Both the position numbers and the translations under genes were made by a program. Source: Pseudomonas sp. M30-35 (GTDB lineage Bacteria; Pseudomonadota; Gammaproteobacteria; Pseudomonadales; Pseudomonadaceae). Taken from it: DNA of 64,000 nt. The notes under the pieces were generated by a model, which did not search any database, was not told the DNA's origin, and worked only from the letters and a program-made list of their open reading frames with translations. Each line of letters begins with the position of its first letter. Position 1 is the stretch's first letter. The stretch is from contig NZ_CP020892.1 of assembly GCF_002163625.1 (NCBI RefSeq), positions 4,154,001-4,218,000 of the forward strand, written 5' to 3'. Shown piece after piece: positions 41,981-52,174 of this stretch.

Positions 41981-42076
41981 TACGCAGTTGTATATCTGGA
42001 AGCGGGCCAGTCCCTACAGTAAGCTTGCGCCCCCACAAAGCGCTCAAATTGATTTGGCTTCCAACGAGGTTCCGTT

Positions 42077-42955
42077 ATGCCCTGGTTACAAGTACGTCTC
42101 GCCATCACCCCGGAACAAGCGCCGACCTACGAAGATGCTCTGCTCGAAGTGGGCGCCGTGTCTGTGACCTTTATGGATGCTGAAGACAACCCTATCTTTG
42201 AACCGGAGCTGAACACCACACCGCTTTGGTCGCACACCCATTTGCTAGCGCTGTTCGAAGCGGACACCGACACCGATGCCCTGCTCGCCCACTTGCAACT
42301 GCTCACTGGCGGCGCATTACCCGAGCACCAGGTTGAAGAAATTGCCGACCAGGACTGGGAACGCAGTTGGATGGATAACTTCAAGCCGATGCGGTTTGGC
42401 CAGCGCCTGTGGATTGTTCCAAGCTGGACCGACGCACCGCAACCCGATGCCGTGAACTTGCTGCTCGACCCGGGTTTAGCGTTCGGCACTGGTACCCACC
42501 CCACCACTGCTCTGTGCCTTGAATGGCTCGATGGCCAGCCACTTGAAGATTGCAGCGTTATCGATTTCGGTTGCGGCTCGGGTATCCTGGCGATCGCCGC
42601 GTTACTGCTTGGCGCACCGCACGCAGTAGGCACTGATATTGACCCACAAGCACTTGAGGCCTCGCGTGACAACGCCGGGCGCAACGGTATCGATCCGGCA
42701 CGCTTCCAGCTGTATCTACCGGCCGATATGCCGCAGGAGCCTGCCGACGTAGTAGTTGCCAACATTCTTGCTGGCCCGCTGGTCGCACTAGCCCCGCAAA
42801 TCACCACGCTGGTAAAAGCTGGCGGGCGCCTGGCATTGTCGGGGATTCTTGCCGAACAGGCCGAGGACGTTCGCGCCGCATACGCTGCCGCCTTTGACCT
42901 CGACCCAACCGCGAGCAACGATGGCTGGGTACGCATCAGCGGCGTACGCCGTTAA
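42077..42955 (+). CDS. prmA: Ribosomal protein L11 methyltransferase
   Basis: A 292-residue SAM-dependent enzyme that methylates ribosomal protein L11. The N-terminal L11-binding domain ([34 protein letters not shown]) is followed by the methyltransferase fold with [32 protein letters not shown] (SAM loop) and [10 protein letters not shown]. Length is normal. It is a separate unit after the accC terminator. Confidence 0.96.
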   Translation: MPWLQVRLAITPEQAPTYEDALLEVGAVSVTFMDAEDNPIFEPELNTTPLWSHTHLLALFEADTDTDALLAHLQLLTGGALPEHQVEEIADQDWERSWMDNFKPMRFGQRLWIVPSWTDAPQPDAVNLLLDPGLAFGTGTHPTTALCLEWLDGQPLEDCSVIDFGCGSGILAIAALLLGAPHAVGTDIDPQALEASRDNAGRNGIDPARFQLYLPADMPQEPADVVVANILAGPLVALAPQITTLVKAGGRLALSGILAEQAEDVRAAYAAAFDLDPTASNDGWVRISGVRR

Positions 42956-43022
42956 AAACCTGACGCTGCAGCCACCTCAAGACTTGCGTTAGACTAGCCC
43001 CAATGTTTTTTCGGACCGTCGC

Positions 43023-44375
43023 ATGACCGAGAGTTTTGTCACCCAGTGCCCGCAATGCCGCACCAGTTTCCGCGTAAATACCGCGCAATTGGGTGCGGCG
43101 CACGGCGCTGTGCGTTGCGGCGCCTGCCTAAACGTATTCAATGCAGCTCAACAGTTGCAGCAGCAGGGCCATGTGATTGCGCCTGCGCAGGAAAAACCTG
43201 TGCCCGCAAAACCGCCAGTGACGCAACAAAGTCACGTTCCGGCAGCGACCAACAAGACAAAAAATCCTGAAGACACGCTGTGGATTCATGACGATCTTGA
43301 TCTCGATGAGCTGGACCTTGATGAAGAGCTGGCCAAACTAGAAGAGCGTGAGCAGCAACTCTCACAAGAGTTTCTCAAGCTTGAACGCAGCACCCATTTC
43401 AGCTCCGTATTCGCCACACCACCGCGCAATACACCCGAGGCGCACGATGAGCGCTGGGCTGAAGAGCTAATGCGCGAAGATGAAATCAAGCCCGCTGATA
43501 AAATGGCCCTGGAACCATTGGGCTTGAAACAACGAGACACGCACAGCAGCCCACCGCCTGCGACGCAGCCATTTCAGCACCCGCCCCTGGCGGCACAGAC
43601 TTACAGCAGCGATGCGCCCGGCAGCGAACCTGAGCTCAAGCTCACCGATGCTGATTTCGGGGCAGCGCCTGATCCGGACACCGATGCCCCGTCCGAACCG
43701 TTGCCGGCCGGCCCGGCCGATGAGCCGCAGCGCAGTCAGCCGCCAATCAGCGACATTGATGACGCTGAAGAGCCTGAAGACGCACCACTCATCGTGAAGC
43801 AAACCTCTCGCCCGGAAGCCAATGCAGGCCATCACAAACTCTTCGAGCTAGACGACGAGCCGGTTGAGTTTGACTGGCAGAAACCCGGGCCGTCGTGGGG
43901 CCGAATTATCGGCTGGAGCATTTTGATACTACTGGCCGCCGGCGCACTGGCTGGCCAATATGTGGCTTATCACTTCGAGCAGCTTGCCCGCCAAGATCAG
44001 TACCGCCCGATATTTGAACAAATGTGCCCGACAATCGGTTGTGAATTGCCAGCCAAAGTCGACATCAACCTGATCAAAAGCAGCAACCTGCTCGTGCGCT
44101 CACATCCAGAGTTCAGCGGCGCGCTGGTGGTCGATGCAATCATCTATAACCGTGCCGCTTTTTCGCAACCCTTCCCGCTCCTGGAAATTCGTTTTGCTGA
44201 CATCAGCGGAAAGTTACTTGCCAGTCGTCGCTTCACGCCTGGCGAATACTTATCAGGCGAACTTGCTGGGCGCACAGAAATGCCGCCCCAAACGCCGATC
44301 CATATATCACTGGACATCCTTGATCCCGGCAACCAGGCCGTTAACTACAGCCTGAGCTTCCACTCGCCGCAATAG
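43023..44375 (+). CDS. Zinc-ribbon and DUF3426 membrane protein
   Basis: A 450-residue protein. The N-terminal MJ0042 zinc ribbon has CPQCRTSF...VRCGACLNVFNA, four Cys in two CxxC pairs. A long acidic, Pro-rich and low-complexity middle (about 50-290) leads to one membrane helix (IIGWSILILLAAGALAGQYV, about 299-318) and a C-terminal DUF3426 domain outside (QYRPIFEQMCPTIGCELPAKVD). Function is not established. It is conserved between prmA and dusB in Pseudomonas. Confidence 0.88.
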   Translation: MTESFVTQCPQCRTSFRVNTAQLGAAHGAVRCGACLNVFNAAQQLQQQGHVIAPAQEKPVPAKPPVTQQSHVPAATNKTKNPEDTLWIHDDLDLDELDLDEELAKLEEREQQLSQEFLKLERSTHFSSVFATPPRNTPEAHDERWAEELMREDEIKPADKMALEPLGLKQRDTHSSPPPATQPFQHPPLAAQTYSSDAPGSEPELKLTDADFGAAPDPDTDAPSEPLPAGPADEPQRSQPPISDIDDAEEPEDAPLIVKQTSRPEANAGHHKLFELDDEPVEFDWQKPGPSWGRIIGWSILILLAAGALAGQYVAYHFEQLARQDQYRPIFEQMCPTIGCELPAKVDINLIKSSNLLVRSHPEFSGALVVDAIIYNRAAFSQPFPLLEIRFADISGKLLASRRFTPGEYLSGELAGRTEMPPQTPIHISLDILDPGNQAVNYSLSFHSPQ

Positions 44376-44554
44376 CTTAACAACACCCATAAATGAACGG
44401 CTTATCGCCCTCATAACTCATGGCGATAAGCTGGCAACTGTTCAGATTTTGTTCAAAACAGCCTTTATCCGGTCATCCAGAGCAGGTATGATTCTCCCCC
44501 TTTTTCGCCGTCTCCTATTTGGCTCATCAGCTTGTCTTTTGAGCAGGGAACCCT

Positions 44555-45553
44555 ATGTCGACGTTACGCATCGGCCCGTACACACTGCCGAACCAGCTGA
44601 TTCTGGCGCCAATGGCCGGAGTCACTGATCAACCATTTCGCAAGCTCTGCCAACGCTTGGGCGCGGGCATGGTGGTATCTGAAATGGTCACCAGCGATGT
44701 GCGGTTGTGGAATACGCGTAAATCAAGCCTACGCTTGATCCATCAGGATGATCCCGAGCCTCGCTCGGTACAGATCGCTGGTGGCGACCCGCAGATGCTG
44801 GCAGAAGCGGCTAAGCGGAACGTCGAATTGGGTGCCCAGATAATTGATATTAATATGGGTTGTCCGGCGAAAAAGGTCTGTAATAAAGCGGCAGGTTCTG
44901 CGCTGTTGAAAGACCAAAGCCTGGTTCGTGAAATTTTGCATGCCGTGGTCGGTGCAGTAGATGTGCCGGTCACCTTGAAGATTCGAACAGGCTGGGACAG
45001 AGAGAATAAAAACGGCGTTGAGGTGGCAAGAATTGCCGAACAAGCCGGGATAGTTGCGTTAGCGGTACATGGTCGCACCCGTGCAGATCTTTATACCGGT
45101 AACGCCGAATACGACACTATTGCTGCGATAAAACAGGCGGTTTCAATCCCGGTGCTGGCCAATGGCGATATCACCAGCCCGGAAAAAGCCAAAGCCGTAC
45201 TCGCAGCAACAGGGGCAGATGGATTACTGATAGGCAGGGCCGCTCAAGGGCGGCCTTGGATATTCCGTGAGACAGACCATTACTTGCGCACCGGCGAAAT
45301 CATGCCAGCGCCAAGCTTGGTCGAAATAGAAAGTATTTTGCTAGAACACCTCAGCGCACTGCACGTCTTCTACGGCGAAGTGATGGGCGCTCGAATCGCT
45401 CGCAAACATGTGGGCTGGTATCTAGCAACTCTGCCGGGCGCCAGAGAGTTTCGCGCTGAATTCAATCGCCTTGAATGTACGGACGCACAGTGCGCCAACG
45501 TTCGCCAGTTTTTTCGCGAACGGCAAAATGATGGAGATGGGGTGGCTGCATGA
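44555..45553 (+). CDS. dusB: tRNA-dihydrouridine synthase B
   Basis: A 332-residue FMN enzyme reducing a uridine in the tRNA D-loop. LILAPMAGVTDQPFRKLC, QIAGGDPQMLAEAAK, DINMGCPAKKVCNKAAGSAL (catalytic Cys region), TLKIRTGWD and LAVHGRTRADLYTG are diagnostic. It overlaps fis by four bases (ATGA), the conserved dusB-fis operon, in which fis expression depends on this upstream gene. Confidence 0.96.
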   Translation: MSTLRIGPYTLPNQLILAPMAGVTDQPFRKLCQRLGAGMVVSEMVTSDVRLWNTRKSSLRLIHQDDPEPRSVQIAGGDPQMLAEAAKRNVELGAQIIDINMGCPAKKVCNKAAGSALLKDQSLVREILHAVVGAVDVPVTLKIRTGWDRENKNGVEVARIAEQAGIVALAVHGRTRADLYTGNAEYDTIAAIKQAVSIPVLANGDITSPEKAKAVLAATGADGLLIGRAAQGRPWIFRETDHYLRTGEIMPAPSLVEIESILLEHLSALHVFYGEVMGARIARKHVGWYLATLPGAREFRAEFNRLECTDAQCANVRQFFRERQNDGDGVAA

Positions 45554-45870
45554 CGATGTTGACCGAGACTTTAGGAAGTGGAATTGCACCTGTGAGTGAC
45601 AACACCAGCTTGAAACAGCACCTCAACACGCCAAGCGCAGAAGGGCAGACCCTGCGCGGTAATGTTGAGAAAGCGCTGCATAACTATTTCGCCCACCTTG
45701 AGGGCGCTGACGTCTCGGACGTATACAACCTGGTGTTGACCGAAGTCGAGGCGCCACTGCTGGAAACAGTGATGAACTACGTCAAGGGCAACCAAACCAA
45801 AGCTTCGGAACTCCTCGGCCTGAATCGCGGCACCCTGCGTAAGAAGCTCAAGCAGTACGACCTGCTCTAA
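45550..45870 (+). CDS. fis: Nucleoid protein Fis
   Basis: A 106-residue DNA-bending protein. The C-terminal helix-turn-helix (MNYVKGNQTKASELLGLNRG, then TLRKKLKQYDLL) is nearly that of enterobacterial Fis; the N-terminal arm is more variable. It controls rRNA, recombination and many growth-phase genes. It is translationally coupled to dusB. Confidence 0.96.
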   Translation: MTMLTETLGSGIAPVSDNTSLKQHLNTPSAEGQTLRGNVEKALHNYFAHLEGADVSDVYNLVLTEVEAPLLETVMNYVKGNQTKASELLGLNRGTLRKKLKQYDLL

Positions 45871-45882
45871 TCTCTTCCTCTC

Positions 45883-45913
45883 AAAAAGGGCGACCTAACC
45901 AGTCGCCTTTTTG
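45883..45913 (+). terminator. Terminator after fis
   Basis: AAAAAGGGCGAC and GTCGCCTTTTT with a CTAACCA loop (one bulged G) and a T-run, 13 bases after the fis stop. Confidence 0.92.
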
Positions 45914-45942
45914 TTTATTTCTCTGCTCTGATGGACTCTGAA

Positions 45943-47550
45943 ATGACCGACCAGACCACCCGCCTCCCCGTTCGCCGCGCCTTGATCAGCGTATCTGACA
46001 AGACTGGCATCCTCGAATTCGCTCGCGAGCTCGTCGCCCTCAATGTGGAAATTCTTTCCACTGGCGGCACCTACAAGCTGCTCAAGGACAATGGCGTCGC
46101 AGCAGTTGAAGTAGCTGATTACACTGGCTTCCCAGAAATGATGGATGGCCGGGTCAAGACCCTGCACCCGAAAATTCACGGTGGCATTCTCGGCCGCCGC
46201 GCGATTGACGGTGACGTCATGGCGCAGCACGGCATCAAGCCAATTGATCTGGTTGCGGTCAACCTGTACCCGTTTGAAGCCACAGTCGCAAAACCTGACT
46301 GCGATCTGGCCGACGCCATCGAGAACATCGACATTGGCGGTCCAACCATGGTCCGCAGCGCAGCCAAAAACCACAAAGATGTGGCTATTGTGGTCAACAC
46401 TGGCGACTACGCCAGCGTCATCGAAAGCCTTAAAGCTGGCGGCATGAGTTATGCCCAGCGCTTTGATTTGGCCCTCAAGGCCTTCGAGCACACTGCCGCC
46501 TACGACGGCATGATTGCCAACTATCTGGGGACTATTGAGCAGAGCGCTGAAAAGCTCAGCACTGAAGACCGCGGCGCCTTCCCGCGCACGTTCAACAGCC
46601 AGTTCATCAAGACTCAGGAAATGCGTTACGGCGAGAACCCGCATCAGAGCGCGGCGTTCTACGTTGAAGCGAAAAAAGGCGAGGCCAGCATCGCCAGCGC
46701 CGTGCAACTGCAAGGCAAAGAGCTGTCTTACAACAACGTTGCCGACACTGACGCTGCGCTCGAATGCGTCAAGAGCTTCGTTAAGCCTGCTTGCGTGATC
46801 GTCAAGCACGCTAACCCATGCGGTGTTGCGGTTGTGCCGGAAGACGAAGGCGGTATTCGCAAAGCCTACGATCTGGCCTACGCCACCGATACTGAATCAG
46901 CCTTTGGCGGCATCATCGCCTTCAACCGCGAGCTGGATGGCGAAACCGCCAAAGCCATTGTTGAGCGTCAGTTCGTTGAAGTGATCATCGCCCCACGCAT
47001 CAGTGCAGCCGCCCGTGAAGTGGTTGCCGCGAAAGCCAACGTACGTTTGCTCGAGTGTGGCGAGTGGCCAGCCGAGCGTAGCGCGGGCTGGGATTTCAAG
47101 CGCGTCAATGGCGGCTTGCTGGTACAGAGCCGTGACATTGGCATGATCACGGCTGACGACCTGAAAATCGTCACTCAGCGGGCGCCAAGCGAGCAAGAAA
47201 TCCATGACCTGATCTTTGCCTGGAAAGTGGCAAAATTCGTTAAGTCCAACGCCATCGTCTACGCCAAGAACCGTCAGACAGTCGGTGTTGGCGCTGGCCA
47301 GATGAGCCGCGTTAACTCGGCACGCATTGCCGGCATCAAAGCCGAGCACGCAGGTTTGCCAGTGCCGGGCGCAGTGATGGCCAGCGACGCCTTCTTCCCA
47401 TTCCGTGACGGTATCGATAACGCGGCCAAAGCTGGAATTACTGCGGTGATCCAACCCGGCGGTTCGATGCGTGATAACGAAGTGATTGCTGCCGCAGATG
47501 AGGCCGGCATTGCCATGGTGTTCACCGGTATGCGCCACTTTAGGCATTAA
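45943..47550 (+). CDS. purH: Bifunctional AICAR formyltransferase/IMP cyclohydrolase
   Basis: A 535-residue enzyme for the last two steps to IMP. The N-terminal cyclohydrolase ([44 protein letters not shown] type sequence) is followed by the formyltransferase domain with [11 protein letters not shown] (catalytic Lys-His) and [17 protein letters not shown] 45943 ([16 protein letters not shown]) gives the standard length; the in-frame ATG at 45931 would add four residues. Confidence 0.95.
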   Translation: MTDQTTRLPVRRALISVSDKTGILEFARELVALNVEILSTGGTYKLLKDNGVAAVEVADYTGFPEMMDGRVKTLHPKIHGGILGRRAIDGDVMAQHGIKPIDLVAVNLYPFEATVAKPDCDLADAIENIDIGGPTMVRSAAKNHKDVAIVVNTGDYASVIESLKAGGMSYAQRFDLALKAFEHTAAYDGMIANYLGTIEQSAEKLSTEDRGAFPRTFNSQFIKTQEMRYGENPHQSAAFYVEAKKGEASIASAVQLQGKELSYNNVADTDAALECVKSFVKPACVIVKHANPCGVAVVPEDEGGIRKAYDLAYATDTESAFGGIIAFNRELDGETAKAIVERQFVEVIIAPRISAAAREVVAAKANVRLLECGEWPAERSAGWDFKRVNGGLLVQSRDIGMITADDLKIVTQRAPSEQEIHDLIFAWKVAKFVKSNAIVYAKNRQTVGVGAGQMSRVNSARIAGIKAEHAGLPVPGAVMASDAFFPFRDGIDNAAKAGITAVIQPGGSMRDNEVIAAADEAGIAMVFTGMRHFRH

Positions 47551-47855
47551 CTAAAAGACGGTCGCGCTGAAACAGGCATCTGCTGTGTTGCCCTATGTTC
47601 CGCCAATGCTCATTGCCACTTGGCAACTCCGCTTGTCGAAACCTAGGGCGCCTTGCATCTACCCGCTTCATCGCGACCTTGATTGTGTTGGATCGTGGTG
47701 TTGGACTGCGGTGTTGAATAATGAAACAGCCGTAGGGTGGATGACGCTGTTTTCATCCACCACATGCAACACCGAAAGCACCGTTTAGTAGAGTGGGTAA
47801 CGCTCTGTTTATCCACCAAAAGGGCTCACCAGCCCGCCTCCATTAGGGGACAGAC
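47551..47855. other. purH-purD spacer with two related hairpins
   Basis: No gene is supported. GGTGGATGA/TCATCCACC (47736-47761) and GTGGGTAA/TTATCCAC (47793-47813) are two similar stem-loops with CGCT(G/C)TG-type loops about 55 bases apart, a repeat style common between Pseudomonas genes. They may act as mRNA-stabilising or insertion-derived repeats. Confidence 0.6.
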
Positions 47856-49145
47856 ATGAATGTTTTGATCATTGGCAGCGGCGGTCGTGAACACGCCCTG
47901 GCTTGGAAAATCGCGCAAGACCCACGCGTCGAAAAAGTCTTTGTTGCACCAGGCAACGCTGGCACCGCCACTGAAGCCAAGTGTGAGAATGTCGCCATCG
48001 ACGTGCTGGCTATTGAGCAACTGGCTGACTTCGCCGAGAAGAACGTGCAAATGACCATCGTTGGTCCTGAAGCGCCGTTGGTTGCGGGTGTGGTTGACCT
48101 GTTCAATCAGCGCGGCCTGCATTGCTTCGGCCCCACCGCTGGTGCTGCTCAGCTGGAAGGTTCGAAAGCCTTCACCAAGGATTTTCTGGCTCGCCACAAC
48201 ATCCCGACGGCCGATTACCAGAACTTCACCGAAGTTGAACCGGCACTGGCCTACCTGCAAAAGGTTGGCGCGCCAATCGTAATCAAAGCGGATGGCCTGG
48301 CTGCCGGTAAAGGTGTAATCGTCGCCATGACCCTGGCCGAAGCCGAAGCTGCCGTGCGCGACATGCTTGCGGGCAATGCATTCGGTGAAGCCGGTTCACG
48401 GGTCGTGATCGAAGAGTTTCTTGACGGCGAAGAAGCCAGCTTCATCGTCATGGTCGACGGCGCCAACGTGCTGCCGATGGCCACCAGCCAAGACCACAAG
48501 CGAGTTGGCGATCAGGATACCGGGCCGAACACTGGCGGCATGGGCGCTTATTCGCCAGCGCCCGTTGTCACCGCTGAAGTCCATAAGCGCGTGATGGACG
48601 AAGTTATCTGGCCAACCGTTAAGGGCATGGCTGCTGAAGGTAACGTGTATACCGGTTTCCTCTACGCTGGCCTGATGATCGATAAATCCGGCGCGCCCAA
48701 GGTCATCGAATTCAATTGCCGCTTCGGCGACCCGGAAACCCAGCCGATCATGCTGCGCCTGCAATCTAGCCTGTTGCTGCTGATCGAAGCCGCACAAGCC
48801 AAAGCCCTGAACATCGTTGAGGCTCAATGGGACTCACGTCCTAGCCTTGGTGTGGTCATGGCCGCGGGTGGTTACCCTGCTGACTACAGCAAAGGTGATG
48901 CGATCAAGGGCCTCGATAACGCCGCGGCTACTGAAGGCAAGATCTTCCACGCGGGGACCGCGCTGAAAGAAGGTGAAGTGGTCACGTCTGGCGGTCGAGT
49001 CCTGTGCGCAACCGCACTCGGTGAAACCGTGCAACAAGCGCAACAGAATGCTTACGCACTGGCTGCAAAGGTTGATTGGCAAGGCTGTTTCTATCGTAAA
49101 GATATCGGTTACCGCGCAATCGCCCGGGAAAACGCCGAAGGCTAA
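47856..49145 (+). CDS. purD: Phosphoribosylamine-glycine ligase
   Basis: A 429-residue ATP-grasp enzyme for the second step of purine synthesis. MNVLIIGSGGREHALAWKIA, VGPEAPLVAGVVDLF, IKADGLAAGKGVIVA, TGGMGAYSPAPVV and FNCRFGDPETQPIMLRL are diagnostic. Length is normal. It follows purH in the same direction after a 305-base spacer. Confidence 0.97.
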   Translation: MNVLIIGSGGREHALAWKIAQDPRVEKVFVAPGNAGTATEAKCENVAIDVLAIEQLADFAEKNVQMTIVGPEAPLVAGVVDLFNQRGLHCFGPTAGAAQLEGSKAFTKDFLARHNIPTADYQNFTEVEPALAYLQKVGAPIVIKADGLAAGKGVIVAMTLAEAEAAVRDMLAGNAFGEAGSRVVIEEFLDGEEASFIVMVDGANVLPMATSQDHKRVGDQDTGPNTGGMGAYSPAPVVTAEVHKRVMDEVIWPTVKGMAAEGNVYTGFLYAGLMIDKSGAPKVIEFNCRFGDPETQPIMLRLQSSLLLLIEAAQAKALNIVEAQWDSRPSLGVVMAAGGYPADYSKGDAIKGLDNAAATEGKIFHAGTALKEGEVVTSGGRVLCATALGETVQQAQQNAYALAAKVDWQGCFYRKDIGYRAIARENAEG

Positions 49146-49161
49146 TCACCCGCCCAAGCTA

Positions 49162-49203
49162 AAACATGACAAAGGTGCCCAATTGGCCGTCTTTGTCATG
49201 TTT
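49162..49203 (+). terminator. Long hairpin after purD
   Basis: AAACATGACAAAG and CTTTGTCATGTTT form a perfect 13-bp stem around a loop with its own CCAATTGG palindrome, ending in TTT. It starts 17 bases after the purD stop and probably ends that transcript; a TATAAT word follows at 49223 for the next gene. Confidence 0.75.
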
Positions 49204-49258
49204 CCCTATTACCCTATTAACCTATAATCTCCCGACTAACTTTAGAAGGGAATTCACT

Positions 49259-52027
49259 GTGCGTCGGCCCGGGATTGCCACCAAACTGTTTTTCAGCTTA
49301 CTGCTGACAGTCTTTTTTCATCTGCCTTTATACGCGGCAGCGAGTCATAACTGGTCAATTCTCAACGACTCCAGTGGCGAGTTGCAGCTCAGTGACATCC
49401 GTTCCCCGCAACACAGCACCCAATTCGCTCCAGTCGATATCAACGACCTGCTAACCAGCGGCGGCGATACCGCTGCATGGCTGCACTACCGCTTAGCACC
49501 GAGCAATCAACAGCAACTGATTAGAATTTTCTCGCCCTATCTAGCCTATCTAGACCTCTATGTAATGGATGGCGACGAGCTGCTTGATCATGTGCGCACA
49601 GGCAATAAGCTGCCGCTGTCGAGCAGACCGTTGAACAGTCGCGACTTCTTGTTGCCGCTACCGATTGCCGACAAACCCATCGATATCTATTTGCGCCTGG
49701 CATCCCCACAAATGCTGCGCCCAGCAATTTCATTGAAGAACGCCCAAGACATCGCGGCCAATGAAACCCGGCCCCTGCTGCTCGGTGCGTTACTGGGCAG
49801 TATTTTCATGCTCGCGCTGTACAACTTGGTACGCTATTGGCTGAGCCGTGAGTCAGCAAATCTGTGGTTATGCGCAATCAATGCTCTTCTTCTGTTCTCC
49901 TCCAGCACCTTACTGGGCATCACCAGTGGCTGGTTTGCCAGCCTACAGCCGTATCAGGCGCAGACTGCCAATCTGTCGATGTTAGTCGCGCTATTCTGCG
50001 CGCTGGCATTGACCTTGAGCTTCTTTCGCGACAGCCCTTCCTACTTACTGCTTAAACGCCTGGTACTCTCAGAAATCGTGGTGATTGCAGGATTGTTCGC
50101 CATCATCCTCACCACAACAAACCTGCAATTTGCGCTGTTGCTCTATATATTTTCAGCGATTTGCGGCCTGAGTATTTTACTGGTCGCCCTGCATCAGTGG
50201 CGCAGCGGTTATACCCCTGCCCGGCTATTTATCGTTTCCATCGCTTTTCTCTGTGTCGCTTACATCGCCAGCCTACCGATCCACATTGGCATCTGGCCGA
50301 TGCCATCAGGCTGGTTGAGTTACGGCTTCCTGCTCACAGTCATCATTAGCAGCAGTATTTTGTGCATCGCCTTGAGTGAGAGACAGCAACGCATCACTCA
50401 TGAAAAGTTCAGCTCCAGCCGTGAGTTGGCAGCAAGCTCGGCAGAACTCAAAGCCAAAGGCGAGTTTTTAGCCAAGATCAGCCATGAAATTCGCACCCCT
50501 ATGAACGGGGTGCTGGGCATGACCGAACTGTTGCTCGGCACCCCGCTTTCAACCAAACAGCGCGATTACGTACAAACGATCCACAGCTCTGGCAATGAGC
50601 TGCTTAGTTTGATCAACGAAATTCTCGACATTTCCAAACTTGAATCGGGGCAGATTGAACTGGATGACGTACAGTTTGATTTGAACGCGCTGATTGAAGA
50701 CTGCCTGGATATTTTCCGCGCCAAGGCCGAACAACAGAAAGTCGAGCTGATCAGTTTCATCCAGCCGCAGGTGCCGCGCATTATCAGCGGTGACCCGACA
50801 CGCATCCGCCAAGCGCTCTTAAGCCTGCTGGACAATGCCTTCAAGCAAACCGACGTCGGTGAGATTCTTTTAATCGCCGCGCTGGAAAGCAACGCAGGTA
50901 AACCTCGCTTGCGCCTCGCAGTGCAAGACAGTGGCAAGCCGATGCCTCCTAGCGAGCGCAATGCATTGCTGCATGCTGAGCTGCACAGCAAGGACTTCCT
51001 CGCAGCGACTAAACTTGGTGGGCGCTTAGGCCTGATTATCGCCCGGCAGCTAATTCGCTTGATGGACGGTGAGTTTGGTATCCAAAACGGCAGTAATCAG
51101 GGTTCTACCTTGTGGTTGAGCTTGCCACTGGACAGCAAACTGCTTGAGCAACCTACAGCCGATCTCGACAGCCCGCTGCAAGACGCCCGCCTGCTCATCG
51201 TTGATGACAACGAGACCTGCAGGAAGGTACTGCTCCAGCAATGCAGCGCGTGGGGCTTGAATGTCAGTGCAGTGCCTTCAGGCAAAGAAGCACTGGCGCT
51301 GTTGCGTAGCAAAGTACACATGGGCGAATACTTTGATGTGGTGCTGCTCGACCAGGAAATGCCGGGCATGAACGGCATGCAACTGGCTGCAAAAATCAAA
51401 GAAGACCCAAGCCTGAACCGCGATATTTTGCTGGTTATGCTTACCGGCATCAGTAACATGCCAAGCAAGATCATCGCCCGTAACGCCGGGATCAAGCGCA
51501 TCCTTGCCAAGCCAGTCGCTGGCTATACGCTGAAAGCGACCTTGGCAGATGAGCTAACCCATCGCCGCGATGGCAAACCCTCGGAGTCAACGCAAAACAA
51601 CTTCACAACCTATAAGCCACCTGCTGACTTTCAAGTATTGGTTGCTGAAGACAACACCATTTCCACCAAAGTTATTCGCGGCATGCTCGGCAAGCTCAAC
51701 TTGCAGCCAGACACCGCCAGCAATGGCGAGGAAGCGCTGCAGGCGATCAAATCAAAACACTATGATCTGGTCCTGATGGATTGCGAGATGCCAGTACTCG
51801 ATGGGTTCTCCGCCACCGAACTGCTACGTGCCTGGGAAGCTGCCGGGCAGCATCCACGCACACCGGTCGTTGCGCTCACCGCGCACATCCTCAGTGAGCA
51901 CAAAGAGCGCGCGCGTCAGGCCGGGATGGATGGTCACATGGCCAAACCTGTCGAGCTTTCGCAACTGCGTGACTTGGTCAATTACTGGATAGATCAACGC
52001 GCGGTACGGGATGCAAAAGCCCCCTGA
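49259..52027 (+). CDS. retS: RetS-type hybrid sensor kinase/response regulator
   Basis: A 922-residue hybrid sensor: signal-like helix, 7TMR-DISM extracellular domain (about 25-155), seven membrane helices (about 165-370), a histidine kinase core with SHEIRTPMNG (His near 409), and two receiver domains (Asp in VLLDQEMPGMNG near 698 and VLMDCEMPVLDG near 840). The ATP-binding region is unusual: the G1 box reads DSGKPMPP instead of DxGxG. RetS in P. aeruginosa represses the GacS-rsm switch by binding GacS. GTG 49259 has an AGAAGGG site; the frame extends to ATG 49166 inside the purD hairpin, less likely as start. purD is the neighbour in P. aeruginosa too. Confidence 0.9.
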   Translation: MRRPGIATKLFFSLLLTVFFHLPLYAAASHNWSILNDSSGELQLSDIRSPQHSTQFAPVDINDLLTSGGDTAAWLHYRLAPSNQQQLIRIFSPYLAYLDLYVMDGDELLDHVRTGNKLPLSSRPLNSRDFLLPLPIADKPIDIYLRLASPQMLRPAISLKNAQDIAANETRPLLLGALLGSIFMLALYNLVRYWLSRESANLWLCAINALLLFSSSTLLGITSGWFASLQPYQAQTANLSMLVALFCALALTLSFFRDSPSYLLLKRLVLSEIVVIAGLFAIILTTTNLQFALLLYIFSAICGLSILLVALHQWRSGYTPARLFIVSIAFLCVAYIASLPIHIGIWPMPSGWLSYGFLLTVIISSSILCIALSERQQRITHEKFSSSRELAASSAELKAKGEFLAKISHEIRTPMNGVLGMTELLLGTPLSTKQRDYVQTIHSSGNELLSLINEILDISKLESGQIELDDVQFDLNALIEDCLDIFRAKAEQQKVELISFIQPQVPRIISGDPTRIRQALLSLLDNAFKQTDVGEILLIAALESNAGKPRLRLAVQDSGKPMPPSERNALLHAELHSKDFLAATKLGGRLGLIIARQLIRLMDGEFGIQNGSNQGSTLWLSLPLDSKLLEQPTADLDSPLQDARLLIVDDNETCRKVLLQQCSAWGLNVSAVPSGKEALALLRSKVHMGEYFDVVLLDQEMPGMNGMQLAAKIKEDPSLNRDILLVMLTGISNMPSKIIARNAGIKRILAKPVAGYTLKATLADELTHRRDGKPSESTQNNFTTYKPPADFQVLVAEDNTISTKVIRGMLGKLNLQPDTASNGEEALQAIKSKHYDLVLMDCEMPVLDGFSATELLRAWEAAGQHPRTPVVALTAHILSEHKERARQAGMDGHMAKPVELSQLRDLVNYWIDQRAVRDAKAP

Positions 52028-52174
52028 CCTACAACCTTCAAGCCATCGGCTGATCAGGGCTGGAGATCGGCGTCTCAATCGCTGATCATAGCCCCCAGCA
52101 AAGAGAAGCCCACGTAGCTTGGTCTATGCTTTGGCGTCCATCAGTCAACCACATCTGCAGTTAAGAGCCCACTC

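Noticed and set aside
45895..46809. 304-codon minus-strand frame opposite purH
   Set aside because: Antisense shadow of the highly conserved purH gene.
49193..49228. TTGTCA and TATAAT as a promoter pair for retS
   Set aside because: The spacing is 24 bases, too long for a sigma-70 promoter, and TTGTCA is part of the purD hairpin. The TATAAT alone may still be a -10 element.
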